This document shows positions 54,261 through 64,000 of a stretch of DNA of 64,000 bases, one piece after another. Below the pieces are notes generated by a model that worked only from the letters and a program-made list of their open reading frames with translations, did not search any database and was not told where the DNA came from. Made by a program: the position numbers and the translations under genes. Source of the stretch: Stagonosporopsis chrysanthemi (Eukaryota > Ascomycota > Dothideomycetes > Pleosporales > Didymellaceae); the NCBI GenBank assembly GCA_022560025.1, contig JAFISE010000003.1, positions 313,262 through 377,261 of the forward strand, read 5' to 3'. The first letter of the stretch is position 1, and each line of letters begins with the position of its first letter.

Positions 54261-55127
54261 ATGGATCTCAATTTCACCAGCAAGCCTCTCATCTCGGAAG
54301 CTACATTCCACATCCTGACTACTGTTCTGGTCCTCACCCTACCCATCCTGACAGTCGTCTACATTTACCACGACTACAAAGCGTTCCTATCCCTTGGTCC
54401 TGGAGGCACGCCATCAACACCAACAGGCTACTTAAAAGTCAAAACCCTCGGTCTCCTCTCCCTCCGCGACCCTCTCCGCCCACTACCCATCCCCCCACAC
54501 TTCCGCCCACAGAAAGGCTACCTGGAGTCCCTGCCCACACGCTCCGGAGAGCGGCCGCTCGTACAAGGCATCGCCCCGCAGCGCCAACAGACGCAACGGA
54601 GCGACGAGAAAATCTACAGCAAGCTCGTTGAGCGCATGCGCGCGTACGCTCAAGAACCCGCAAACAGGCTGCTCGAACGCACAAGCTGCTTCGAGAAAAA
54701 CAGCTCTGGCCTCTTCGCCTCCCTACCCATCACCCGCACCTGCGGCGGCGAAATCTGCCACGCTCACCCCTCCGACGGCTCGCTGCATCTCACGCTGCAC
54801 CCTGCGGATGCAAAGATGATGCTCGAGAATGGTTGGGGGGAACGGCATCCGCTGGCGAAAGGGGGGTGGTTTCGCAGATTCGTGCCCCGCGAGTTTGTGC
54901 TGATCTATGCGCCGCGGACGGAAAAGGAGGTCGCCATTGTGATGCAGATTGTGGCCGCGAGTGTTTGGTGGGTCAGTGGGGTCGATGTCAATGCTGATGC
55001 CGAAGCGGGGGGACGGCGGAGGAGTGCTGATGTCAAGGCCATTGGGCAGGCGATGGAAGATTGCTGGGCGTGCAAGGCTCATGCGTGTGGGGCTGGCGGC
55101 GTGGAGAAAATGACTGGGATCGCGTAG
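54261..55127 (+). CDS. DUF5519 luciferase-domain protein with N-terminal membrane anchor
   Basis: One exon of 288 residues from the ATG at 54261 (MDLNFTSKPLISEATFHILT); an earlier in-frame ATG would put extra residues before the helix. A membrane helix (TVLVLTLPILTVVYIYH, about residues 20-38) is followed by a Pro/Arg-rich linker and the DUF5519 domain (about 150-275): CHAHPSDGSLHLTLHPADAK, ENGWGERHPLAKGG, REFVLIYAPRTEKEVAIV. Pfam calls this a luciferase domain by similarity, but no light or oxygenase activity is shown for fungal members. Probably membrane-bound with the domain on one side. Confidence 0.82.
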   Translation: MDLNFTSKPLISEATFHILTTVLVLTLPILTVVYIYHDYKAFLSLGPGGTPSTPTGYLKVKTLGLLSLRDPLRPLPIPPHFRPQKGYLESLPTRSGERPLVQGIAPQRQQTQRSDEKIYSKLVERMRAYAQEPANRLLERTSCFEKNSSGLFASLPITRTCGGEICHAHPSDGSLHLTLHPADAKMMLENGWGERHPLAKGGWFRRFVPREFVLIYAPRTEKEVAIVMQIVAASVWWVSGVDVNADAEAGGRRRSADVKAIGQAMEDCWACKAHACGAGGVEKMTGIA

Positions 55128-55390
55128 GAAGTGAGGGACACGGGAGGAGGGTCACGGCTATCGTGTTATATTGTAAGAGGCATTGTATTGCGTTTTAGCG
55201 GATCTTTGGCGTTCTGGGAGTATGTGTTCAGCTGCACAACACTAAGTCTTGAGCTATATGCTCTCAAAATGAACATTGAATATACATCAACCATACCTGA
55301 GCAGCGGTACGCTGTCTAGTTCGCTCCAATTATGCAACCTCCTAGCCCCCAGATCGTGCAGTTCACGAAGGCCCGGCACCCAATTTTCAC

Positions 55391-55868
55391 CTACTGCTTT
55401 CCACGCGCCCACTCATCGTACTCCTTTCTCTTGCCCTTGACATCCCAGAAGCCGCGTCGACCCTCGCCCTTTCCGCCAATCCCGCCATCAAGCCCTAAGA
55501 AAGCATAGGGATCTCCCTCGCTCAGGATCTCCTCTCCTTCTCTTGTGTACTTGCCCTCTCCGTGCCTGCCCTCCCGAGAGATCTGCCCCGCCCATTTCGT
55601 GATTTGAATTGGCTTAAGCCTATCGGCAGACGCCACAATGCCGGTGGAGAGCATGAAGACACCGACGAGGAGCTCGAGGGTGATGTCGAGGGGTAGTGGG
55701 GTGTTGGTGAAGGCTGTGGTGTGTTCGTGGGCGGAGTAGACACTGATGGGTGTGTTAGCAGCTGTCGTTCTGAGTTCACGAACTGATGCTGGAAGTGCTG
55801 GGCGGGACATACGCATGTGTGAGGAACAATGCGCCAACGTTGTTGAGCACCGTGCCGAAGAGAGCCAT
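55391..55868 (-). CDS. ER membrane protein complex subunit 5 (EMC5/MMGT type)
   Basis: Exons 55868-55813 and 55742-55391 give 135 residues. The 70-nt intron starts GTATGT and ends ATCAG. Joined, the protein begins MALFGTVLNNVGALFLTHA and VYSAHEHT, then LPLDITLELLVGVFMLSTGI, KPIQITKWAGQIS and a soluble tail ending DEWARGKQ. Two membrane helices and this order fit EMC5/MMGT. The EMC inserts tail-anchored and multipass proteins into the ER; the name magnesium transporter is an older label. A longer frame that ignores the intron is a shadow. Confidence 0.85.
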
Positions 55869-56514
55869 CGTGGGAGAGAGCAGCGCGTGTCTTCTTTTCG
55901 TGGATCAAGTGTTTGATGATGAAGAGGGTCGAATGATTTTCGCACGTCTTGAGGAGCGACGACGGGGTGGATGTTGTGATCTTGCTCGTGCGAGCTTCAG
56001 ACGACGATCGTTGGTGGATGAGCGAGCTTCGGGACGAATTGTCTTGGCATGCATTGGGGAGTATATGGAGACACAACTTCAAAAACAATAATAACGCTGG
56101 CTTCAGTGCCTGAATCAGATACTCACTTCCTAATCAAGCTTGCTAACTTGATTCCAGCAGCAATCCTATACACAGATGGTCTTCTATGTCAGGCGCAGAT
56201 GTCTACCGACATGGCTGTAAATATGCCACCGACCAGCAACTAGTCCTTGACCTATCATTGTCGCATAGGACCATTGCATCAAGGCTGGATATGCTTGCTG
56301 GCACCGCGTTAGATAAGCTTCGTGGATCGTTTGGTTGCTCAACTCGTCTCGTCGGTCAAGAGCTTGGGCCGGTGCTGCGCCTTCCGCGTTCCAACGAACG
56401 CCGCACAGCCACGGCAGAGGCAGAGCTCCACCTTCACGCGCATCGTGAACTATTCTACACCCTGGAGTGACATGTGTACGCGCAAATGAGGCCATCAATC
56501 ACCCGTAGACCGCC
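55869..56514. promoter_or_regulatory. Divergent spacer between Emc5 and Ric1
   Basis: The 646 bases between the two ATGs hold both promoters. No gene; the frame at 56186-56470 has no support. Confidence 0.5.
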
Positions 56515-59500
56515 ATGACGTATTGGCCCATCTCCTCACCCTCCGTCTTCGCGGCCACTAAGAACACGAATCTCGAGCGCACATCTGTCTCTCACGATGG
56601 CACCGAGCAAGCTTCGCAGAGCGACAGCGCGTCTGAGACCGAGTCCACAAACGAGACCGACGATGATGCGTCGCGGAGAGGGTCTGAGGGGGTGAAAGAG
56701 GAACGTTCAGAGCAGCAAAAAAATGGTGTCGAGCAGTTTGCAGAAGAAGATGTGCATGGAGAGATCGTTGCTATTCGAGTGACCAGGACTGGACAGTTAT
56801 TTGCAACACTCACTCGTACGACTCTGACCATCTGGCAGACAAAGGTTTGTTGACCGATTCTCGCTATTGGGTGTTGCTAAATACATTGCAGCCCACCGTC
56901 ATTCTAGCTTCAGTCTTGCGCTCGCAGCAATCGTTGAAGACTTACGGCCCTAACACAGACGTCCTACTCCGCCCTGACTCTCAAATCTTCGTGGTACAGA
57001 CCGCACTCGGATTTCTCATCACGTATTCCCTAGCAACCGACCACTCGTCCCGCGTCTACAAGACACAATTCACAGACACGCATAGTTCGCATTCAAGAAG
57101 GAGTAGCACTGTTGGATTCAAGATACAACGCCAGCACGACACCAATGCTGGACCTGGAGAAGGCAATGGATTCAGAGAGCTCAGTCTTCGCTTTCGCATG
57201 GTCATACGTGTCGATGCTGGGATTGTGAAGGCATTGGCTCTCGACGATGAGCTCGTGGTGGCTACTGCAAAGCCTGCTGCGATGCAGTGCATACGATGGG
57301 CCCCGGACAGCCAAGGAAGCCAAACAAGCACCGAGGTCCTGGCGAAGATGAGCTGGCTTGGACGCAAACCTGCTTTGGTGGACATGACGCATGACCGACC
57401 TATGAACCTTTCATGCTGGATTACCGCAGAAGGACAAGCATTTGCCGTTCAAAGATCAAAGTCAGACCCGAAGCAGGAAGGAACTGCGCAATCAAACCTC
57501 TTCCGAGGATATGGCTTCCACACTCCAGAGACAGACGGCCAACACGGTGTGAAAGCGGCGATCAATGCTCGCTTCTCCTTACTTGCTGTAGGTTGCAAGA
57601 ACGGTGAGATACATGTCTACACTGTTCGAGACTACACTGGCAATATTCCGGTTTCTCATAAACTTCAACCTAACACTTCGTCTCCAGGCAAGCTAAACGT
57701 TCTAACATACTCCCCCGATGGGTATTGTTTGTTCGCTGGCTATGAGAACGGTTGGGCAATGTGGAGTGTATATGGCAAGCCAGGTGCCACCAGCTTTACG
57801 ACAGACCGAACCGTCTCGGAGACTAACGGCGAGGGCTGGTTACTCGGCGTTAAGGATGCCTTCTGGATTGGCGGAGGCGCTGAATTATTGATCCTTGGCA
57901 ATAATGACAACCGGCTGTTTGTCGTTGAGATGGCTCGAAGTGCTGTAACTGGTTGTTTCTCGTCAGCTAACGTGTCGAGATCGTTGATGCAGACAAGCAC
58001 GGGCTTCATGATTTACCGGGGTTATGACCTGCCCGATCTGACAACGATATCTGCAGAATTGTCTCTATGGCACCATGTGCAGGTGCCATCACATTACCTG
58101 GTCGACCAGTGGCCTATCAAAAGTGTGGTGATCTCGAACGATGGGAGATATGTTGCAATTGCTGGCAGAAGAGGGCTCGCACACTACAGCGTCAACAGCG
58201 GACGCTGGAAGACATTCGACGACCCGTTCACAGAGAACGAGTTCACGGTTCGTGGCGGCATGTGCTGGTTCCAGCATGTGCTCATTGCGGCTGTTGAGTC
58301 GCAAAGCTCTCATGAGGTAGGCGCTTCTTCTCAGAACCTCGCTTTGGATGCGCTGATGGTGACCTGTTAGGTTCGAATCTACTCTAGGGAGTCGGCGCTT
58401 AACAACGGCCACATCATGCATGTGGAGAAGCTCCCAGCCCCAATTGTGCTAATCGCACCGTCCGGAGAGGATTCCCTGCTGGTCTACACATACGAGAACA
58501 TCCTCTATCACTACGTGATGAGTGTTTCAAATGCGACTGTCAGTCTGATTCAAGTTGGCCAGATCGCCCTCCATGGCATCATTCGCGCGCCCACGAGGGT
58601 AAGAGCGCTCAGCTGGATATTGCCAGAAGACCAAATCCGTGAGTTTCCTGGAACCTTGCACAACGCTGCATACGCTGACATTGATTAGATCACGGTGATC
58701 CATCTCAAGACGTGTCCGTTGCCACAATACTCTTCCTCGTTGATGGGAAGCTTGTGCTGCTTCAGCCTACTACAACAGGAGGTGGCGAACTCAAGTATGA
58801 GATGCGGGTCATCGCTCACAACGTTGAAACATACGCATTGATGCGTGATCACCCTGCCTTCGCATTAGAATCTCACGAGGATTCTCTCCCACCCAGTCCC
58901 TCAATAGGATTGACAATGAACGGTGTGCACGGTCACGGCCACGATCTACGAGACTCTCTTTGGTTTTTCGACGGTCAGGACATGAAAGTGTGGATCGATA
59001 TGCAGGACGTACTGGCGTCTGCTTCTCCAGAACTCGGGAGGGATCTGCCTACACCTGTTCAGATTCCCATTGACTTCTATCCTTTATCTGCATTGCTCAA
59101 TAAAGCAATCGTCTTTGGCGTTGAGTCAGAATTGGTACAGCGCAGGGATACTAGCTTTGCCTACCTACGATTTGGCACGAGGGTACGTTGGCGTGCTACG
59201 AATCCCTAGGATTCCTTGTGGACTACATGCTGACATGCAGTGCAGACACATCTCTTCCTTCCCGCAACGCTGCGGTATCATTTAGCGCAGTACAACCACC
59301 CTGCAGCCTTACACCTCAGCCACCACTACCAGCACTTGCTGTATTTTCCGCACGCTCTCGAAATCTTACTGCATGAGGTCCTCGACGAGGAAGTCGATAC
59401 CCAGCCACCACCAGAGCAGGCGCTCTTACCAAGCGTGCTGTCGTTCCTGAGTTCGTTCCCGCAATACTTAGACATCGTCGTACAATGTACACGAAAGACA

Positions 59501-60034
59501 GAAGTCCGGTCTTGGCGAACACTCTTCGCGAACCTACCACCACCAGCAGAATTGTTTGAAGAGTCTCTTCAGAAGGGTAACTTGAAGACTGCGGGAGGTT
59601 ATCTACTAGTGCTTCATACCTTTGAGGAACTGCGATCCACTGGCGACCAGGTCGTCCGCTTACTGCAGCGCGCAAAGCAGGATCAGGACTGGGAACTGTG
59701 CAAGGAGCTCGCACGCTTCCTTATGGCCCTTGATGGATCGGGTGCCACCCTGCAACGGACCCTTGAGCTTGTTGAACTAAAGACGCCGTCAGCAGAACCG
59801 GGCTACGGAGAGTCTCACTTCACGTTCGAAACGACACGTCTGAGCATCCCTTCCAGAGGTCGAGCCGGCACAAATGGCTATCGTCCAGATCGAGATGGGT
59901 CCAGCGGGAGCAGAAGCTCGGCAGGAAGCAGCATCAGTCCTGGTGGACGAACTTCAAGCCGCAGGAATACTATCGCGCAAGAACCAACCGACTATTTTGG
60001 CGTTGGCTTGGGGAGCCCGCTTAGACGTCAATAA
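56515..60034 (+). CDS. RIC1: Ric1, subunit of the Ric1-Rgp1 Ypt6/Rab6 exchange factor
   Basis: Five exons: 56515-56844, 56892-58316, 58371-58638, 58689-59182 and 59246-60034, giving 1101 residues. Introns are 47-63 nt with GT..AG ends and phases that agree; for the last, the second of two nearby AGs (59245) keeps FGTRTHLFLPATLRYHL. The N-terminus MTYWPISSPSVFAA and the split beta-propeller (LTIWQTK, LNVLTYSPDGYCLFAGYENG, SVVISNDGRYVAIAGRRGLA) fit Ric1. The C-terminal RIC1 domain has AALHLSHHYQHLLYFPHALE and LEILLHEVLDEEVD and FPQYLDIVVQCTRKTEVRSW. Ric1-Rgp1 activates Ypt6/Rab6 at the Golgi for retrograde traffic. An acidic Ser/Thr/Glu insert lies near residues 25-75. Confidence 0.93.
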
Positions 60035-61263
60035 TCTCCAGATACACAAGTGCAACCACATCTGGCCACAAATATTCGCTTATCCCCCAGAGTCATGTGT
60101 GAACTCTTTTGTAGTCGAACAGTGTGCAAGGCAAAGCGAGCATTGTAAAAGCGCGTTTCTGACTTGCAGGCGTCAACTCAAATGTGCATTCATTCAACAA
60201 ATACCACACCATACCATCGAATAATACTCTATGAACGTATCGCTCTCGGCTCATGTGAAGACTCGACGAGCAAATAGCCCTATGCGGCCGCTGGAAGACC
60301 GAGCTATGGTGTGTGGCATAATGCGCCTCCTTCGGCGCTTCTCTTAGCATAACGACCAGATTGCCTAGTAGCCTTGTCCCAGTCTAGTGCTTGCAGACGG
60401 TGTGGTGTAGCTGTGCGGCAAGCCCCTCACTGATCAATCATCACCGCCGCAACGTACGACACCAGACTCGTCTGATTGGCTGTAGGGGCGACGGATGCGA
60501 CCTGACAGGGCTAAGCTGGCAATGTGGACAGTTCGGCCGGCGGTGAGATCTAGTCAAAGAGGCGTCAGCACCGCACGTGTTCCCCGGAGCCAGGATTCCG
60601 AAGCGCTGGAAGTGCTGAAAGTGCTGAAAGTGCTGCAAACGACACGGCAAAAGGGCATGTCTGGCATACCAGATCCACAAAATTGTTTTGAGGCAATGTG
60701 CCAGCGCACCGGCTCGGCCTCCTCTCGCTCTCTTTCAACGGCGGTGATACTGCGTCTCCGCCCTTCTGAGCAGACCATGGGTTCGCACTACATCCCTTTT
60801 CAGAGTGTCGCTAACGACGCTTGGTTGCGCCGCTGGCGCCTGCACAATGGCTGATAGACATGCTGTGGGCGGATTCGTGGCGAGAAGGGTCCGCGACCCC
60901 TGGTCCCTCCATACCACTTGTGCCTCGTCTAGCAACACTGCCTCAAACTTCAACCCGCCCGTTTGTCTCCACGACATCCTTTCACCGTACTCTTTGGTGC
61001 TGCGCATTTCGCTGGGTGCCGCATGACGCACGAGTTCTACTGGCGTTCGCCTGTGGCACAAAGATGGTGGAAGGGATCTTCCAGAAACCCGTGCAACTCG
61101 CAGATACAAAAGACATATAAACCCGCGACCCACTTCCTTCAGCCCTATGTAGTCAACTTGCCGATCCACACTACAACTAAGCCCATGCGACAAGCCTTGC
61201 ATAAGGGCATGGTATCGTCGTCACTATCATACTATTGCTTCTCCAGGTCTTGACCCCTTGGCC
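60035..61263. other. Intergenic region with a short 9-bp repeat
   Basis: About 1.2 kb. Four tandem AAGYGCTGN 9-mers lie at 60601-60636. No gene was supported; the right end holds the next promoter. Confidence 0.55.
61116..61121 (+). promoter_or_regulatory. Possible TATA element of the regulator gene
   Basis: TATAAA lies 143 bases before the ATG at 61264, a plausible distance. No transcript start is known. Confidence 0.4.
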
Positions 61264-63714
61264 ATGGCCGCTACGGGAGTGCCCCTCTTCCACACAGATC
61301 AGCAGCTGCACGCCTCGTCCACCTATCTCTCGCCCGCTTTAACCAGTATGTCCGATTCGACCTTTTCTTGGAACATGGTGCCCCGTACAGAACAGAATCC
61401 CAATGTGAACCCTGCTTTAAACGGTGCGTACGCCAATTTCAAGGCTTCGACGTGTTCAGTGTTCAGAAAGCCTAAACTGCAGTTGTTTGCTTCTTTAGCT
61501 CGGCTATACAATGACTCTTTCTGTTCAACTTCCTATGTGCCTTCATGTCAACATCCCGAACCTCGCAACATTTCTGTTTCTTGAATTGTTTGATCGATCA
61601 ACTGACACCAGCGTCCTGTAGCTCCTCGACAGCGCAGGTCGATCAGCCCACGCACGACAGCCGCCAATGCCCCCACAACGGCCGGAAATGCGGTCCCCAG
61701 CCTATCTTGGGTTGTCGGCAACAATCCTCAAGAGCTGAAGTCAAAGAAGAATATGAGGACTGTGCGCGTGGGAGCGATGAGGGCGTTTTTGGCCAACAAG
61801 GATACTAAGAAAAAAAAAGACCCAGTTAGTCAACAGAGACAGGCGATTGTGATTTCCACTGGCGCTGATGTAAGCAACGGAAGTCAGAATGTGGATAGAT
61901 CAACGGCTGCGAACGAAGATGGCATTGAGGGCATGGTCGGGACGATGCAAAGCTCTGCACCAATATCTGACGCTCAACCCTCCTCAATGCTCGTTCTCGA
62001 GACATCGCCCATTGTAACTCCTGCAAGAACACACGACCATGGGGACAGGTTACCGTACGATCGGGCCCAGCCGCCACTTTTCGTATCGCTAGGTCAAAAC
62101 ATCGACCCATTCAGGACGATGTTCCAGTCGAGCTACAAAATCGTGTCTGTCGAACGGATGAAGTTTTTGTGTGCGAGGTTCTTTGGCACATATGCCATGG
62201 GCCAGAAGTGGATACCCACAATTCTCAGCGCGCCGCACACGTATCTCAGCACGTTGGTCTGCGCCTCTGCGCATCTCGACGCCATCCTCGAGCGAAGCAC
62301 AGAGAGTCCTGAAACGCTTGCTCTCCGCCAGGAAGTCATGCATCTCATCGACCGAAACATCTTGTATCCTAACAAGCAAGTTGACGATCTCAATATCACT
62401 GCTTTGATCCAGCTCATCGTCTCAGAAGTGATCGGGCGACGCGAGATTGCACTGAAGTTTCACGCTTCTGGTATCCGGGCCATGTTTGAGCAGCGTGGTG
62501 GCTTGAATCAGTTAGGTCTTGGTGGCTACCTTGCATCTACGATATCATGGACAATGCTCGAGTCAGCAATACTATCGGAGAGCAAGCCTGAAGAACTCTA
62601 TCTCGAATACGCCACGGCTCATTCGACGAGGTACCCCGCCTACCCTCTGACTGCCACTATTCCGGAGTCGCCTATTTACCGCCCGCGAGTTCACTTCGAA
62701 ACCCTCAAAACATCAAGATCCTGTTCGCAGCAGACACTGGATCTGCTCGAAGATATTCACGCAATGACCGAAATCTTTCTGAACCCAGCAAGATCCCACC
62801 GACAAGCCTCAAAGGCGCTCCCAGATCTTTTCAACGACATCATCGCGAAGTACCCGCCCATAATCCGGGCTCATAGCGCAACACGCAACGATTACAGATA
62901 TGAAGCGATTCGTATTACCGCCATTCTGCAAGCCAATGCAATTATGAACAGGATATCGCTATCGAGCGCCCTTTCTCAAAGCGCTAACGCAGTATCGAGA
63001 CACTCGTGGCCTTCATACAATTTCCCACCTGCATCGAAGTCGGACCTTGCTATGGCCTCACCGGTATCGCCCCTCACTATGCGCCATGACTCTATTGGAA
63101 GCATGTACGCAAGTAGTCTCGCTCCCGAAGAGGTGGCAAACTCGAGCTTCGATTTGGCCCGGTCATCTATCTCTTCGATCAGGACCTCAAATTTGTCCAT
63201 ATCATCTTCGGCGTCACGTCCATCCATATCTTCCATCGCAACATCGCGTTCATCACTATCGTCATCAGCGGTACCGTACCCGACTTTCTCACGTCCGAAA
63301 CTTTCAACATCGACATCCTATCCATTCAACGACGCCTCCTTCTCTCAGACTCCCATCGCAGCACAATCCGATCCAGACGTTCTTTTGAAAGACTTGAAAG
63401 CACTCCTTGACAACTCCAACATGTCAGAATGCTGGCAAGACATGGCTGGCGTACTCCTCTGGATCGGCCTCGTCATCGGAGCAGCAAGCCACAAAAGCGA
63501 AGACATGGTGTTGAAGCGATGGTACTCAGCTCTGTCAATGCGAGCAAGTATACTGTTGTCTTTCGAGCATCCTGAAGCTACGAATGCTACAATGCTGAAG
63601 ATGAGCAAACTGATCGAGGCTCTGGGCGAGTCGAACCCGGCGAGCGCCTTGGGCGGCACCAGTGAGCAGGTGAGATGGGATAGCGCGGCTCCTGGGAAGA
63701 AGAGGAAGGTTTGA
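61264..63714 (+). CDS. Fungal-specific regulator-like protein without a Zn2Cys6 cluster
   Basis: Exons 61264-61423 and 61622-63714 give 750 residues. The 198-nt intron starts GTGCGT and ends CTGTAG and joins NPALN to APRQRRSISPRTT. Exon 2 has KSKKNMRTVRVGAMRAFLAN followed by a KKKK stretch, a motif often found at the start of fungal Fungal_trans_2-type proteins that lack a zinc cluster. The middle (about 210-480) is alpha-helical and matches that class: FGTYAMGQKWIPTILSAPHT, EVMHLIDRNILYP, LIQLIVSEVIGRREIALKFH, HASGIRAMFEQRGGLNQLG. A Ser-rich stretch (about 520-620) precedes the C-terminal helices. There is no Cys-rich DNA-binding motif, so direct DNA binding is doubtful. Confidence 0.78.
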
Positions 63715-64000
63715 AACCAAACAACAATGTTCTCTTGATTTATTTTCGAGTCAAGAGGAGATGTCGAATTAAGCTTACCCCAGAGTGGTAACTTTTTCGG
63801 CGTCTCTGATGTGGGTCGCAAAAGCAAAGCTGCTGGTACAGGGCTGCCTATGGCTGACGTCGTTATCTTATTCTTCGCATGTATACTTGTTTACGATTGA
63901 CCAGGAGTTAGGGGTATTTTTAAGGTCTTGGGTCACGGCCAACATGTACAATATATCAAGTGTGTTCATCAACACTTTCGGATTCACGCCCAGCATTGTC

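Overview
This window looks like nuclear DNA of a filamentous ascomycete (Pezizomycotina, most likely a dothideomycete). Genes are monocistronic and lie on both strands. Most introns are 42-71 nt with GT..AG ends and CTRAY-like branch sites. The gene families are fungal: Clf1/Prp31/Prp5, Erb1, Psf1, Dpb4, Ric1, Emc5, a CAP59-type mannosyltransferase, a fungal-type regulator and DUF3669. The class assignment is inference from protein style, not from a marker gene. No tRNA, rRNA, CRISPR array, transposase or biosynthetic cluster was recognised.

Layout. 0-9.7 kb is an accessory, surface or secreted zone: a GIY-YIG-like membrane protein cut by the window edge, a rhamnogalacturonan acetylesterase, a Cys-rich type I membrane protein, a CAP59-type glycosyltransferase broken by an in-frame stop, a secreted chitinase-associated-type protein broken by an in-frame stop, and an arrestin-like protein. 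11.3-19.4 kb is housekeeping: Dpb4, a nuclear-looking hypothetical, a SUZ-type protein, and Prp31 head-to-head with Clf1. 19.4-26 kb has a triple PAN/Apple secreted protein, a decayed NTF2-like gene and a coiled-coil protein. A gene-poor block of about 4 kb then precedes an HMG-box regulator, followed by Psf1. 34.7-50.6 kb is dense and GC-rich: Prp5 head-to-head with Erb1, a WDR48/Bun107-type protein, a Pet8-type SAM carrier, a WRAP53-like WD protein, a small hypothetical, and a DUF3669 protein with a frameshift at a C8 run. 52-64 kb holds two small spliced genes assembled here from short exons, a DUF5519 protein, Emc5, Ric1 and a fungal-specific regulator without a zinc cluster.

Themes. Three genes act in the spliceosome (Prp31, Clf1, Prp5), two in replication (Dpb4, Psf1), two in membrane traffic or insertion (Ric1, Emc5) and one in ribosome assembly (Erb1). 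The most unusual signals are three genes with premature in-frame stops that can each be explained by CpA-to-TpA changes, two long poly-G arrays (one inside the Pet8 intron beside a 22-bp minisatellite), a 9-bp minisatellite in an intron, and several very short divergent promoters. I did not find a clearly new multi-gene system. Exon joins are my own reading and have no transcript support.
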